From: Hyphomicrobiales bacterium
Lineage (GTDB): Bacteria; Pseudomonadota; Alphaproteobacteria; Rhizobiales; Xanthobacteraceae
DNA length: 64,000 bases
Assembly (NCBI GenBank): GCA_017305715.1
Contig: JAFKKG010000018.1
Span: forward strand, 248,001 to 312,000
Direction: 5' to 3'
Each line of letters starts with the position of its first letter. Within the stretch, counting starts at the first letter, position 1. Positions 38,039 to 46,794 of the stretch are shown one piece after another. A model generated the notes under the pieces. The model saw only the letters and a list, made by a program, of their open reading frames with translations, ran no database searches and had not been told where the DNA came from. The position numbers and the translations under genes were made by a program.

Positions 38039-38557
38039 ATGGAAGCGACGATCGAGATCCGCCCGTTCGATATCGACGATGCCGTGCAGGTGCGCGACCT
38101 GTTTATCAGGGTCAATCGCCTGTTGGCGCCGCCTGACATGAAGCAGGCGTTTGAGGATTATATCGCCACCTCTCTGAAAGAAGAGATCGATCAGATCAGC
38201 AGCTACTATGGAAAAAAGCGGGGCGGCTTCTGGGTGGCGGTCGAGGGCGGGAGACTCGTCGGGATGTTCGGACTTGAGCCATCCTCGACCGAGGCGATGG
38301 AGCTGCGCCGCATGTATGTCGATCCCGATGCAAGGCGTCGGGGCATCGCACGAAGAATGCTGGGTTTCGCGGAAGACGAATGCCGGCGACGCCATCTGTT
38401 GCGGATGGATTTGAGCACGTCCGAGCTGCAGGGCGATGCGCTGTCGCTCTATCGCAACAGCGGATATCGATTGGTGCGCGAAGAGGTTGCGATCGCGGCC
38501 AGCAACAAGACGCTGGGCGGCGGGATCCGGCGTTTCCATTTCAGCAAATCGCTTTGA
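38039..38557 (+). CDS. GNAT family N-acetyltransferase
   Basis: 172 residues. Typical GNAT signature: MRRMYVDPDARRRGIARRML in the form LRRMYVDPDARRRGIARRML (acetyl-CoA pyrophosphate loop R-x-x-G-I/A), followed by LSLYRNSGYRLV. GAGG is eight bases before the ATG. Acetyl acceptor unknown. Converges with the DUF2852 gene. Confidence 0.88.
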   Translation: MEATIEIRPFDIDDAVQVRDLFIRVNRLLAPPDMKQAFEDYIATSLKEEIDQISSYYGKKRGGFWVAVEGGRLVGMFGLEPSSTEAMELRRMYVDPDARRRGIARRMLGFAEDECRRRHLLRMDLSTSELQGDALSLYRNSGYRLVREEVAIAASNKTLGGGIRRFHFSKSL

Positions 38558-38568
38558 GCAACAACAAA

Positions 38569-38599
38569 CCGCCCGTCTGTGCTGATCACAAACGGGCGG
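38569..38599. terminator. Hairpin between convergent GNAT and DUF2852 genes
   Basis: 8-bp stem CCGCCCGT (38569-38576) with ACGGGCGG (38592-38599), loop 15 bases; weak T runs. Possible shared terminator. Confidence 0.4.
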
Positions 38600-38677
38600 C
38601 TCGTTAGCCTTCAGGCGCTATGGGGGCATCTCGCCCGAGGCGTTAGCTCAGTCCTTGGAAGCTCAACCTCTCGAAGC

Positions 38678-39163
38678 TCAGCTTTGCGGCTGATCGTTCG
38701 GCGGGGTCGGGCGCGGCTTGTGCTGCGCCATGAACTGGTCGAACTCTTCCTTGTCCTTGGCGTGACGCAGGCGATCGAGGAAATTGCGGAATTCGACCTG
38801 CTCTTCCTCGAGGCGCCGCAGCGTTTCGGTGCGGTACTCGTCGAAGGCGCGGTTGCCGCTCGAGGGCGAGCCGAACCCGCCGAAGCCGAAACCACGGCGC
38901 TCCATGCGGCCGCGCATCCGGTCCATCTTGTACTGCATCCGCTCCATCTTGTTCTGCCAACGATCCTGGTGACTCCAGCAACCCATTTTTCTGCTCCCGA
39001 GTGTGAAAAAGAGAAGGGCTAGTCCGATCGGCCACCAGATGATGAAGCCGAGGATGGTCACGGCGATCCAGCCGGGATGCCACGGACTGTCCAGCATATG
39101 CGGAGGCCGTTGGTATTCTTCGGCGGGGCCGCGCCATCGATTGACATCTGCGGTGTAGGCCAT
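38678..39163 (-). CDS. DUF2852 membrane protein
   Basis: 161 residues from the ATG at 39163, chosen for the GGAGAGGG sequence before it; in-frame ATGs at 39187 and 39175 lie inside that leader. One strong membrane segment (WIAVTILGFIIWWPIGLALLFF), then a Met/Arg-rich charged stretch (KMERMQYKMDRMRGRMERR) and a helix (LRRLEEEQVEFRNFLDRLRH) ending EFDQFMAQ. Function unknown. A 19-bp palindrome lies 35 bases upstream and matches one at the TetR gene's start, so the TetR protein encoded just upstream probably represses it. Confidence 0.85.
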   Translation of the reverse strand: MAYTADVNRWRGPAEEYQRPPHMLDSPWHPGWIAVTILGFIIWWPIGLALLFFTLGSRKMGCWSHQDRWQNKMERMQYKMDRMRGRMERRGFGFGGFGSPSSGNRAFDEYRTETLRRLEEEQVEFRNFLDRLRHAKDKEEFDQFMAQHKPRPTPPNDQPQS

Positions 39164-39197
39164 TTCCCTCTCCATAGCGGCGATCACGCCGTTGTGA

Positions 39198-39216
39198 ATG
39201 TAAATAACATTTACAT
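39198..39216. promoter_or_regulatory. TetR operator O1, upstream of the DUF2852 gene
   Basis: Perfect palindrome ATGTAAAT-AAC-ATTTACAT. Same pattern ATGTRAA-N5-TTTACAT as the site at 39997-40015. Confidence 0.75.
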
Positions 39217-39269
39217 ACCTAAACCATCCGCCGTTTTTGTCAAGCGGGCGGCAAGTCGCGGCCGCAAAA

Positions 39270-39998
39270 TTATTTGGGGGTGCCCCAGGGGCCGGCCGGC
39301 GGAACCGGTGGTGGACCGGACGGCTTCGCGTTCGCCGCGTCTTTTGCGGCAGGTCTGCGGTCGGTCGGGAAGCCGAGCCCGCGCAGGTAGATCAGCACTT
39401 CGGCCTCCAGCAGATCTTCCGGCGACATCGGCAGCTTGCGGCGCGCGGCATCGCCGCGGCCGAACAATGACGCCACGCCGTGCGACATCGACCAGATGTG
39501 CAGCGCCATCATCATCGCCGGCGGTCGCGGCGTACCGGGCGGCGCCAGGGCCGCCAGCCGCTCGGCGGCGGCGCGGATGATGCCGAACGCGCGCTCGCTG
39601 GCCGCCATCAAGGTCGGGTTGGAATCGACCGGGAGCCCGGATTCGAACATCGCCGAATAGAATGCCGGTTCATTGCGCGCGAAAGCCAGATAGGCCTTGC
39701 CGACCCGCTCGAACGCCGAGACGGTGTCGGGGCGGCCATCGTCCCAGGCCTGTGTCAGCAGCGCCTCGAACTGCTCGAAGCCGCGCTGCGCGATCGAGGA
39801 CAGCAGCTCGTCACGGTCGCGAAAATGCCGGTAGGGTGCGGCCGGGCTGACGCCGGCCATCCGCGCCGCATCGGCAAAGGTGAAGCCGGCCGCGCCCTTC
39901 TCGGCGATCAGGCCGAGCGCCGCCTGCAGCAACGCCTCTTTCAGATTGCCGTGATGGTAGCCGCGCTCGGCGCGGCCGCGTTCCTTGCGCCAACTCAT
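39270..39998 (-). CDS. TetR family regulator (WHG-domain type)
   Basis: 242 residues. DNA-binding part: GYHHGNLKEALLQAALGLIA, FTFADAARMAGVSPAAPYRH, FRDRDELLSSIAQRG, typical of TetR. The C-terminal half with a large hydrophobic pocket and ALHIWSMSHGVASLFG is the WHG group. Its own start codon lies within a palindromic operator, indicating autorepression. Downstream neighbour is the DUF2852 gene, with a second copy of the operator. Confidence 0.92.
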   Translation of the reverse strand: MSWRKERGRAERGYHHGNLKEALLQAALGLIAEKGAAGFTFADAARMAGVSPAAPYRHFRDRDELLSSIAQRGFEQFEALLTQAWDDGRPDTVSAFERVGKAYLAFARNEPAFYSAMFESGLPVDSNPTLMAASERAFGIIRAAAERLAALAPPGTPRPPAMMMALHIWSMSHGVASLFGRGDAARRKLPMSPEDLLEAEVLIYLRGLGFPTDRRPAAKDAANAKPSGPPPVPPAGPWGTPK

Positions 39999-40015
39999 GT
40001 GAAAGGCTTTTACAT
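39997..40015. promoter_or_regulatory. TetR operator O2, overlapping the tetR start
   Basis: ATGTGAAAGGCTTTTACAT, one mismatch in eight-base arms, nested in a longer 12-bp inverted repeat (39989-40000 with 40012-40023, GCCAACTCATGT). It overlaps the tetR start codon at 39996-39998. Confidence 0.7.
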
Positions 40016-40075
40016 GAGTTGGCCGCGCCTCGCCAGTGCAAGGCGGCCCGGCGCGGGTTAAAACCCGGAAAGCCG

Positions 40076-40441
40076 TTAACCACCCGGGATCGGCAGGACC
40101 GGCATGATTTCCACTCTTTCACCCGGAAAGATCGTGAAATGCGGGTGGTTCTCGAACATTTTCGCGGCAGCCTCGTGCGAGGCGGCGCGCACCACCGCGA
40201 AGGCCCCCATCTCGTTGGCGATGTCGGCAATACCTGTCGCATCGACCCTCTTGGTCTTGCCGAGCGGGCCGCCCATGGCGACCAGCGCGGCCTGATGTTT
40301 TTCGACCCAGGCCTTCCAGCCCGCGATGCCCTGCTGTTCCTTGGCGCGCCGCTCAGCCTCCGGCAGCGCGTTCCATGCCGCCCATTTCGGGTTGCTCTTG
40401 CTGCCGAGGAAAACAGCGAGGAAAGTATCGTTGGTGCTCAT
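40076..40441 (-). CDS. YciI-like dimeric alpha-beta barrel protein
   Basis: 121 residues from the ATG at 40441 (MSTNDTFLAVFLGS); the frame opens upstream at 40606 without support. The pattern WVEKHQAALVAMGGPLGKT, ADIANEMGAFAVVRAASHEA and AAKMFENHPHF places it among YciI-related small proteins, with the FENHPHF region typical of one subgroup. Reaction unknown. Third YciI-type gene in tandem on this strand. Confidence 0.78.
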   Translation of the reverse strand: MSTNDTFLAVFLGSKSNPKWAAWNALPEAERRAKEQQGIAGWKAWVEKHQAALVAMGGPLGKTKRVDATGIADIANEMGAFAVVRAASHEAAAKMFENHPHFTIFPGERVEIMPVLPIPGG

Positions 40442-40479
40442 GGGATCGTTCTCGCTTTGCTGGGGGTTGACGACGGGGA

Positions 40480-40899
40480 TTAGCGGCCGCGGGCCTTGCT
40501 CTGCAGCTCCGGAAATTTGGACGCCGCCTCCTGCACCTCTTCGGAGAAGTCGGCCATCTCCTGGACCTGGCGGATCTCGATGATCTCGTTTTCGGAAGCC
40601 GGGCACTTCTTGGCCCAGGCGATCGCCTCCTCGCGCGACTTGACGTCGATCATCCAGTAGCCGCCGAGCACTTCCTTGGCCTCGGTGAACGGGCCGTCGG
40701 TAACGATGGGCTTGCCGGACGAAAAGGAGACCCGCGCGCCCATCGACGGCGGATGCAACCCGTCGAGCGCGATCAGGATGCCGGCTTCATTCAGCGCCTC
40801 ATTGTATTTCATCATCGCCGTGACGCGCTCAGGATCGAGTTGCACGTCCGGCGCCGCGGTCTCATAGCCAAGGGGAATCATCAGCATCATGAATCGCAT
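40480..40899 (-). CDS. YciI/DGPF-domain protein
   Basis: 139 residues. The DGPF signature is intact: KPIVTDGPFTEAKEVLGGYW followed by MIDVKSREEAIAWAKK. Such proteins are small ferredoxin-like dimers, frequently linked genomically to ECF42-type sigma factors; one lies in this window at 52175-53446. Function unknown. Confidence 0.88.
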   Translation of the reverse strand: MRFMMLMIPLGYETAAPDVQLDPERVTAMMKYNEALNEAGILIALDGLHPPSMGARVSFSSGKPIVTDGPFTEAKEVLGGYWMIDVKSREEAIAWAKKCPASENEIIEIRQVQEMADFSEEVQEAASKFPELQSKARGR

Positions 40900-41026
40900 G
40901 GTGGGGGTCCTGTTGGGTTGCTGTCATTCGGGGGCATCCCGCAGGACTGAACCCGTAATCTCGACACGACAATCTCTGGATTCCGGGTTCGGCTCTTCGA
41001 GCCGCCCCGGAATGACGGGTGTGATT

Positions 41027-41443
41027 TTATCTCTTCCCGACCTGCGCGCGCAGGCGTTCTTCCTGATCGCGCAGTTCGGGGGTGAGGGCTTCGCCAAAAT
41101 CCTCGGTCGAAAACACCTCGCGGATTTCGATCTCGGTGCCGCTGCCGAACGGCGCGCGCTTCATCCATTCGATCGCGTCATCGAGCGATTTGGCGTTGAT
41201 CAGCCAGAAGCCGGCAACCAGATCGCTGGTCAGCGGAAACGGACCCTTGAGGGCGCTGGCCTGCCCGCTCTGGTATTTGACCCGGGCGCCTTTCGACGAC
41301 GGATGCAGGCCCTCGCCGGCCTCGATCATGCCGGCCTTGACCAGTTCCTCGTTGAAATTACCCATCGCGGTCAACTCTTCCGTGCTGGGCATGATTCCAG
41401 CCTCGGTATCCTTGTTGGCCTTCACAATCACCATGAATCGCAT
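41027..41443 (-). CDS. YciI/DGPF-domain protein (second)
   Basis: 138 residues. Related to the previous gene (MRFMVIVKANKDTEAGIMP, GARVKYQSGQASALKGPFPL, LVAGFWLINAKSLDDAIEWM) but with KGPF in place of DGPF. Gap of 127 bases to the next copy. Probably part of the same operon as the GST and SnoaL genes upstream. Confidence 0.85.
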   Translation of the reverse strand: MRFMVIVKANKDTEAGIMPSTEELTAMGNFNEELVKAGMIEAGEGLHPSSKGARVKYQSGQASALKGPFPLTSDLVAGFWLINAKSLDDAIEWMKRAPFGSGTEIEIREVFSTEDFGEALTPELRDQEERLRAQVGKR

Positions 41444-41588
41444 CGTTTCGCTCCGTTGGTCGGTCCGGCCGGTCGGCCCTTAACCCGCCGAACGATCGCT
41501 CATCAACCAGACGAACCGCCGTTTACGGCGCCGACATGTCCCGAGAAATTATTTTGGAGATAATGGCGGCTGGAATTCGCTCCCCTAT

Positions 41589-41957
41589 CTAGACCTGCTG
41601 CTTGACGAATTGCCCGTTCTCATAGGTCGCGCCGAAATAGACGTCGATGCGCCTGATCCGGTCGCCGGCGAAGCCGTAGGCCTCGGTGTTGCGAAAACTC
41701 TTTCCCTGTTTCGTGACGCAGCGGTAGGTGACGAACGCCGCGTCGCCCTCGACCATGATCCGTTCGAGATCCTGCCGCGCGATCCAGTCGCTGACGCGCC
41801 AGCAACGCTCGAAATAGGTCGCCTTGTCGATCTCGTCGTCATAGGGGCTGGTGAAACGGAAATCATCGGCGAACGCGGCTTCGACGGCCGCGCGGTCGTT
41901 GTTCAGATAGGCGGCGAACAGGTTGCGGATGATTTCGTGCTTGCTGGTTGCAGCCAT
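41589..41957 (-). CDS. SnoaL/NTF2-like protein
   Basis: 122 residues, small NTF2-fold protein: IIRNLFAAYLNNDRAAVEAA, FADDFRFTSPYDDEIDKATY, FERCWRV. The ATG directly follows the GST stop codon, so the two are translationally coupled. Activity unknown; such domains serve as isomerases, hydrolases or binding modules. Confidence 0.83.
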   Translation of the reverse strand: MAATSKHEIIRNLFAAYLNNDRAAVEAAFADDFRFTSPYDDEIDKATYFERCWRVSDWIARQDLERIMVEGDAAFVTYRCVTKQGKSFRNTEAYGFAGDRIRRIDVYFGATYENGQFVKQQV

Positions 41958-42611
41958 TCAGCGCTCCTTCGGCACCATGTTGAAATAGGGCTCGGCCTCC
42001 TTCAGCACGCGGGCGAACGACGGCCGGGTTTTCAGTCGCTCGAAATAGGCGGCGAGTTTTTTCTGCCCGTCGCCGAACGGCACCACCATGCTGCCATAGA
42101 ACAGGGACGGCGCGGCGGCGCAGTCGGCAAGGCTGAAATCGCCGCCGGCTGCCCAGCCGCCGTCGGTCATCTGCTGTTCGATGATCGCGTACGATGTGCG
42201 CAACTGCGCCCGCGCCTCCTCGGCGCCGTGCGGGTCCTTGCTGCCTTCGGGGCGCAGCCGGTCGAGCATGATCTTCTGCATCGGCAGGTGCACATAGAGA
42301 TCGTAGAAGCGGTCGCGCAGCCGGGTCCGCAGCGCGCGGCCGGCATCATCGGGAATGAAGCGTGTCGGGCCGGGATAATGGCGGTCCAGATATTCGACGA
42401 TGATGCTGGATTCCGGAACCACCTCGCCCCGCGTATCGTCCTGCAGCACCGGAAATTTTCCGATCGGCCACAATTTGAGCAGCGCGGCGCGCTCGGCCGG
42501 GTTGCCGAGATCGACCAAATTCGGCGTGAACGGGGTGCCGTTCTCATAGAGCGCGATCAGCGCCTTCCAGCAGAACGAGGCGAGCGGGTGGAAATGCAGC
42601 GTCAGAGACAT
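41958..42611 (-). CDS. Glutathione S-transferase family protein
   Basis: 217 residues. N-terminal thioredoxin-like half (LTLHFHPLASFCWKALIALY, GKFPVLQDDTRGEVVPESSI, IVEYLDRHYPG) and C-terminal helical half (GDFSLADCAAAPSLFY). Likely detoxifies electrophiles with glutathione. First gene of a minus-strand cluster divergent from an HxlR regulator; the 182-base gap carries two palindromes. Confidence 0.9.
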   Translation of the reverse strand: MSLTLHFHPLASFCWKALIALYENGTPFTPNLVDLGNPAERAALLKLWPIGKFPVLQDDTRGEVVPESSIIVEYLDRHYPGPTRFIPDDAGRALRTRLRDRFYDLYVHLPMQKIMLDRLRPEGSKDPHGAEEARAQLRTSYAIIEQQMTDGGWAAGGDFSLADCAAAPSLFYGSMVVPFGDGQKKLAAYFERLKTRPSFARVLKEAEPYFNMVPKER

Positions 42612-42728
42612 GGGAACTCCGGATAGTTAAGGGCACGTCAGCAAGACGAACCGGGTTTTGGCCAACCGACATTTGCTTTCGGCGTTGGCTGCTTTCGGCA
42701 TTGGCCGTGGAGCCAACCGATTGCAATT

Positions 42729-42742
42729 TGCAACTGGTTGCA
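42729..42742. promoter_or_regulatory. Candidate HxlR operator 1
   Basis: TGCAAC-TG-GTTGCA perfect palindrome in the GST/hxlR divergent region. Its centre is 28 bases from that of operator 2. Confidence 0.6.
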
Positions 42743-42757
42743 CCCTGGAACAACTGA

Positions 42758-42769
42758 TGCAATATTGCA
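42758..42769. promoter_or_regulatory. Candidate HxlR operator 2
   Basis: TGCAATATTGCA perfect 12-bp palindrome, 25 bases before the hxlR-type start, sharing the TGCAA half-site with operator 1. Confidence 0.6.
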
Positions 42770-42793
42770 AGCAGTTTTTCCTGGGATGTCTGC

Positions 42794-43297
42794 ATGACCG
42801 ACGACCGGCGCTCCGGCTGCCCGATCAACCTCACGCTGGAAGTGGTCGGCGACAAATGGAGCCTGCTCATCATCCGCGACATGATGTTCGGCAACCGGCG
42901 GCATTTTCGCGAACTGCTGACCAAATCCGAGGAAGGCATCTCCTCCAACATCCTCGCCGACCGGCTGAAGACGCTGCTCGAGGCCGGGATCATCACCCGC
43001 GAGGACGACCCCAGCCACAAGCAGAAGGGCATCTATTCGCTGACCGAACAGGGCATCGAGTTGCTGCCCATCCTCGCGCAGATGGCGGCCTGGGGTTACA
43101 AATATCTGCCGGTTTCCGAAGAACTCGGCATCCGCGCCCGGTTGCTCAGCGAGGGCGGACCGAAAATGTGGGCCGAGTTCATGGACGAATTGCGCCAGAC
43201 GCATCTCGGCCATGTCAGGCGCAAGAAGGGGCTGTCGGTCGGCGAGCGCCTGCAGGCGGCGTATGAGCGCGTCGCCAAGCGCAACGACCCCGCCTAG
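42794..43297 (+). CDS. HxlR family transcriptional regulator
   Basis: 167 residues. Winged-helix signature: CPINLTLEVVGDKWSLLIIR, FRELLTKSEEGISSNILADR, LKTLLEAGIITRE, YSLTEQGIELLP. HxlR regulators often have a Cys sensing electrophiles or oxidants; here Cys9 lies before the helix. Divergent from the GST cluster with two shared palindromes, so it probably controls both. A hairpin at 43324-43339 follows the gene. Confidence 0.92.
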   Translation: MTDDRRSGCPINLTLEVVGDKWSLLIIRDMMFGNRRHFRELLTKSEEGISSNILADRLKTLLEAGIITREDDPSHKQKGIYSLTEQGIELLPILAQMAAWGYKYLPVSEELGIRARLLSEGGPKMWAEFMDELRQTHLGHVRRKKGLSVGERLQAAYERVAKRNDPA

Positions 43298-43323
43298 CAC
43301 ATCCGTAAGAGTACGCAGCGACG

Positions 43324-43339
43324 CCCGTATGAATACGGG
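43324..43339 (+). terminator. Hairpin after the HxlR gene
   Basis: CCCGTAT-GA-ATACGGG perfect palindrome 27 bases past the stop; lacks a T run. Remaining sequence to 43592 (about 250 bases) has no gene I can support. Confidence 0.4.
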
Positions 43340-43592
43340 AACCCGACGCGACGCCCGTCGCCTGTCGTTGTGCCCATTGAAGTGCTTATGAAGAGAATTC
43401 GCTCAGCATATGAACGGCTTAAGAATCTCGCGATCAGTCACAACGCGGGGTTGATCTTATCGGGTCATCAATTGCGGCACCGAACTGCTTTACCGTTGCG
43501 AAAGGGCAATCTGGAACTTTCATGTTGTCGCATCCAATTGCAGCGACTCTCTCCTTTCCGGTTTCGGAAACCAGCGCGCGCGGGGGCCCAAC

Positions 43593-45260
43593 GTGTTCAA
43601 TCTGCAGAGCAACGCAAAGACCAGGAGCGCGCTCGCACAAGCGGCCGCCATCGACAAGTCGCAGGCCGTGATCGAGTTCAAGCTCGACGGCACCATCGTC
43701 ACGGCGAACGAGAACTTCCTGGCAGCCGTGGGCTACACGCTTGCGGAGATCCAGGGCAAGCACCACAGCATGTTCGTCGACCCGGCCGAGCGCGACAGCG
43801 CGGCCTATCGCGACTTCTGGGCCAGACTGAACCGCGGCGAATTCCAGGCCGCCCAATACAAGCGGGTCGGCAAGGGGGGCAGGGAAATCTGGATCCAGGC
43901 GTCCTACAATCCGATCTTCGATAAGAACGGCAAGCCGGTCGGGGTGATCAAGTTCGGGACCGATATCACCGCGCAGAAAATCCACAGCATGGAGGACGCC
44001 GGCAAGATCGCGGCGATCGGCCGGGCCCAGGCCGTGATCGAATTCGACATGGACGGCACCATCGTCACCGCCAACGAGAACTTCCTCGGCGCCGTCGGTT
44101 ACGCGCTGGATGAGATCAAGGGCAAGCACCACAGCCTGTTCATGGCGCCGCAAGATCGCGACAGCGCCGCATATCGCGAATTCTGGGCGCGGCTGAACCG
44201 CGGCCAGTACGATGCCGGCGAATACAAGCGCATCGCCAAGGGCGGCAAGGAGATCTGGATCCTCGCCTCCTACAATCCAATCCTCAACGAGGCCGGCAAG
44301 CCGTTCAAGGTCGTCAAATTCGCGACCGACGTCACTGCGCAAAAGCTCAAGGCGGCCGACAATGACGGCCAGATCGAGGCGATCAAGAAGTCGCAGGCGG
44401 TGATCGAATTCAACATGGACGGCACGATCCGCACCGCCAACCAGAATTTCTGCGATGCGCTTGGCTACGCGCTGCCGGAAATCCTGGGCAAGCATCACAG
44501 CATGTTCGTCGATATGGGCGAACGCAACGCGCCCGAATACCGGGAGTTCTGGGACAGCCTCAATCGCGGCCAGTATCAGGCCGGGGAATACCGGCGGATC
44601 GCCAAGGGCGCCCGCGAGATCTGGATCCAGGCGTCCTACAACCCGATCCTCGACCTCAACGGCAAGCCGTTCAAGGTGGTGAAATACGCCGCCGACATCA
44701 CCGCCCAGGCGATCGGCCGCAAGAAGGCCGAGAACGCCCGCGGCCTGATCGAGTCGGTGGCGGCCGGCAGCGAGGAAATGACCGCCTCGATCCGCGAAAT
44801 CTCCGAGACCATGACCAAATCCAGGACCAATGCCGCGGCCGCGACCGCGCGGGTCGACGCCGCGGACGCCCAGGCGCAGAAGCTCAACACCGCCTCGCAG
44901 GCGATGAGCGGAATCGTCGAGCTGATCGGCAACATCACCGGGCAGATCAATCTGCTGGCGCTGAACGCCACCATCGAGTCGGCCCGCGCCGGCGAGGCGG
45001 GCCGCGGTTTTGCCGTGGTGGCCTCCGAGGTCAAGAATCTCGCCAACCAGGCCAAGCACGCGACCGACACCATCTCCAAGGAAATCGAACAGCTCAACGG
45101 CATTGCCGGCGATGTCGCCGGTTCGCTCACCGCGATCAAGCTCGCGATCGCCGAAGTCAACGAGTTCATCACTTCGACGGCGGCTGCCGTCGAGGAACAG
45201 AGCGCCGTGACGGCCGACATGTCGTCCAACATGCAGCGCGCCTCGGCCGAGTTGGCCTGA
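43593..45260 (+). CDS. Soluble methyl-accepting chemotaxis protein with three PAS domains
   Basis: 555 residues from a GTG start at 43593. Three PAS domains begin at about residues 22, 144 and 266 with a 122-residue period ([60 protein letters not shown]), each followed by KHHSMF or KHHSLF and [11 protein letters not shown]. The signalling domain has the conserved chemoreceptor core [20 protein letters not shown], then [20 protein letters not shown]. No membrane segment, so it is cytoplasmic and probably senses redox or a bound cofactor. The three near-copies arose by internal duplication. Confidence 0.92.
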   Translation: MFNLQSNAKTRSALAQAAAIDKSQAVIEFKLDGTIVTANENFLAAVGYTLAEIQGKHHSMFVDPAERDSAAYRDFWARLNRGEFQAAQYKRVGKGGREIWIQASYNPIFDKNGKPVGVIKFGTDITAQKIHSMEDAGKIAAIGRAQAVIEFDMDGTIVTANENFLGAVGYALDEIKGKHHSLFMAPQDRDSAAYREFWARLNRGQYDAGEYKRIAKGGKEIWILASYNPILNEAGKPFKVVKFATDVTAQKLKAADNDGQIEAIKKSQAVIEFNMDGTIRTANQNFCDALGYALPEILGKHHSMFVDMGERNAPEYREFWDSLNRGQYQAGEYRRIAKGAREIWIQASYNPILDLNGKPFKVVKYAADITAQAIGRKKAENARGLIESVAAGSEEMTASIREISETMTKSRTNAAAATARVDAADAQAQKLNTASQAMSGIVELIGNITGQINLLALNATIESARAGEAGRGFAVVASEVKNLANQAKHATDTISKEIEQLNGIAGDVAGSLTAIKLAIAEVNEFITSTAAAVEEQSAVTADMSSNMQRASAELA

Positions 45261-45521
45261 TACGACCCCCTCGTATCGCGCCGGACGGCCTTCGGCTCGT
45301 GGCGCCGAAGGACGGGCGTGGCCGGCACCGTTTTCGCGGAAGCGAAGCGGTGCCGGCCGTTCTTCGGATGGGAAATTCGTGGTGATTTCGTCATATTCGA
45401 CCGAATCCTTCGCTCCCGCAGCATGACCTTTTGCGTTCCTGCGCCTAAGCTCTACCGTGCGGCGACGGTCCGCCGCCGCACACGCCGAAACTGAATCTGC
45501 GGATCGGGGGAGTGTCGCGCC

Positions 45522-45812
45522 ATGTCGGGAATGCTCGTCAGTCTGATCATCCAGATCATCAGCGGCGCCATCGGCGGAAATGTCGCCGCGGGAGCCGCCA
45601 AGAACATCGACCTCGGTACGCTTGGAAACACCATCGCCGGCGCCATCGGCGGCGGCGCCGGGGGACAGTTGCTCGGCATGCTGATTCCGCTGCTCGCCAA
45701 TTCGGCCTCGACGCCGGATATCGGCAGCATCATCGGCCAGGCGGCCGGCGGCGGCGTTGCCGGAGCGGTCCTGACCGCCATCGTCGGTGCCATCAAGAAC
45801 AAGACCGCTTGA
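45522..45812 (+). CDS. Small Gly/Ala-rich membrane protein
   Basis: 96 residues with GGGGGAG eight bases before the ATG. Strongly hydrophobic and Gly-rich (LVSLIIQIISGAIGGNVAAG, TIAGAIGGGAGGQLLGMLIP, GGGVAGAVLTAIVGAI), resembling glycine-zipper proteins. Not assigned to a named family. The gap from 45261 contains a GC-rich stem (45321-45330 with 45348-45357) that may end the chemoreceptor transcript. Confidence 0.72.
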   Translation: MSGMLVSLIIQIISGAIGGNVAAGAAKNIDLGTLGNTIAGAIGGGAGGQLLGMLIPLLANSASTPDIGSIIGQAAGGGVAGAVLTAIVGAIKNKTA

Positions 45813-45964
45813 GATATCTGCGATCGTGATCGGGACGCCGTGGCGCCTCGACCCGGATCCGCGCATTGCGCGGCCCGGGCACAGGCTTTGTCGTGCGTGC
45901 GGGGGGACACCAAGCGGGGCATCGGCTATAGGAGCGCAAAGCCCCAGCACACGGATCCCCGACC

Positions 45965-46753
45965 ATGGCCCTGCCTCCACAAAAAACAGCTCTCGTCACC
46001 GGCGCCGCGCGCGGCATTGGGCTGGCGACGGCCAAACGGTTTCTCGCCGACGGCTGGCGGGTGGCGCTGCTCGATATCGAGCGCGAATTGCTGGACGGTG
46101 CGGTCGCGGCACTGGCAAACCCCGACCATACGCTGGCGCTGCCTTGCGACGTCTCGGATGCCGACGCGGTGGCATCCGCGATGGCGCGCGTGAGCCAGCG
46201 TTTTGGACGGCTGGATGCGCTGGTCAACAATGCCGGGGTTGCGGTGTTCGCGCCATTGCTCGAGACATCGGACAAGGACTGGAACCGGGTGCTCGCGGTC
46301 AACCTCACCGGCCCGTTCATCTGCACAAAGGCGGCCGCGCCCCTGATGCGCGAACACGGCGGCGGCGCGATCGTCAACATCACATCCATATCGGCGGTGC
46401 GCGCCTCGACGCTGCGCTCGGCCTACGGCACCAGCAAAGCCGGCCTGGCACATCTGACAAAACAGCTCGCGGTCGAGCTGGCTTCGCTCGCCATCCGCGT
46501 CAACGGCGTGGCGCCCGGTCCGGTCGAGACGGCGATGGCCAAGGCGGTCCATACGCCGGAAATCCGCGCCGACTATCACGACGCCATCCCGCTCAACCGC
46601 TACGGCCTGGAAGAGGAGCTCGCGGAAGCGATCTTCTTCCTGTGCAGCGATCGGGCGAGCTACATCACCGGGCAGATCCTCGCCGTCGACGGCGGTTTTG
46701 ACGCCGCCGGCATCGGCCTGCCGACGTTGCGCGGCGAGCGGCGCAATGGCTGA
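45965..46753 (+). CDS. Short-chain dehydrogenase/reductase (SDR)
   Basis: 262 residues. Rossmann motif TGAARGIG, NNAG (LVNNAGVAVF), active-site Tyr-x3-Lys in AYGTSKAGLA and the C-terminal YITGQILAVDGGFDAAG typical of classical SDRs such as 3-oxoacyl-reductase-like enzymes. Substrate unknown. Confidence 0.94.
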   Translation: MALPPQKTALVTGAARGIGLATAKRFLADGWRVALLDIERELLDGAVAALANPDHTLALPCDVSDADAVASAMARVSQRFGRLDALVNNAGVAVFAPLLETSDKDWNRVLAVNLTGPFICTKAAAPLMREHGGGAIVNITSISAVRASTLRSAYGTSKAGLAHLTKQLAVELASLAIRVNGVAPGPVETAMAKAVHTPEIRADYHDAIPLNRYGLEEELAEAIFFLCSDRASYITGQILAVDGGFDAAGIGLPTLRGERRNG

Positions 46754-46794
46754 CGTTCAACTTCTCTCCCTCTCTCCCCGCAAGCGGGGCGAGG

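Noticed and set aside
43434-45980. 848-residue open frame on the minus strand
   Set aside because: It lies antisense to the triple-PAS chemoreceptor, whose motifs are unmistakable. Long antisense frames are expected at this GC content, and the sequence is low-complexity Gly/Arg/Asp-rich without motifs.
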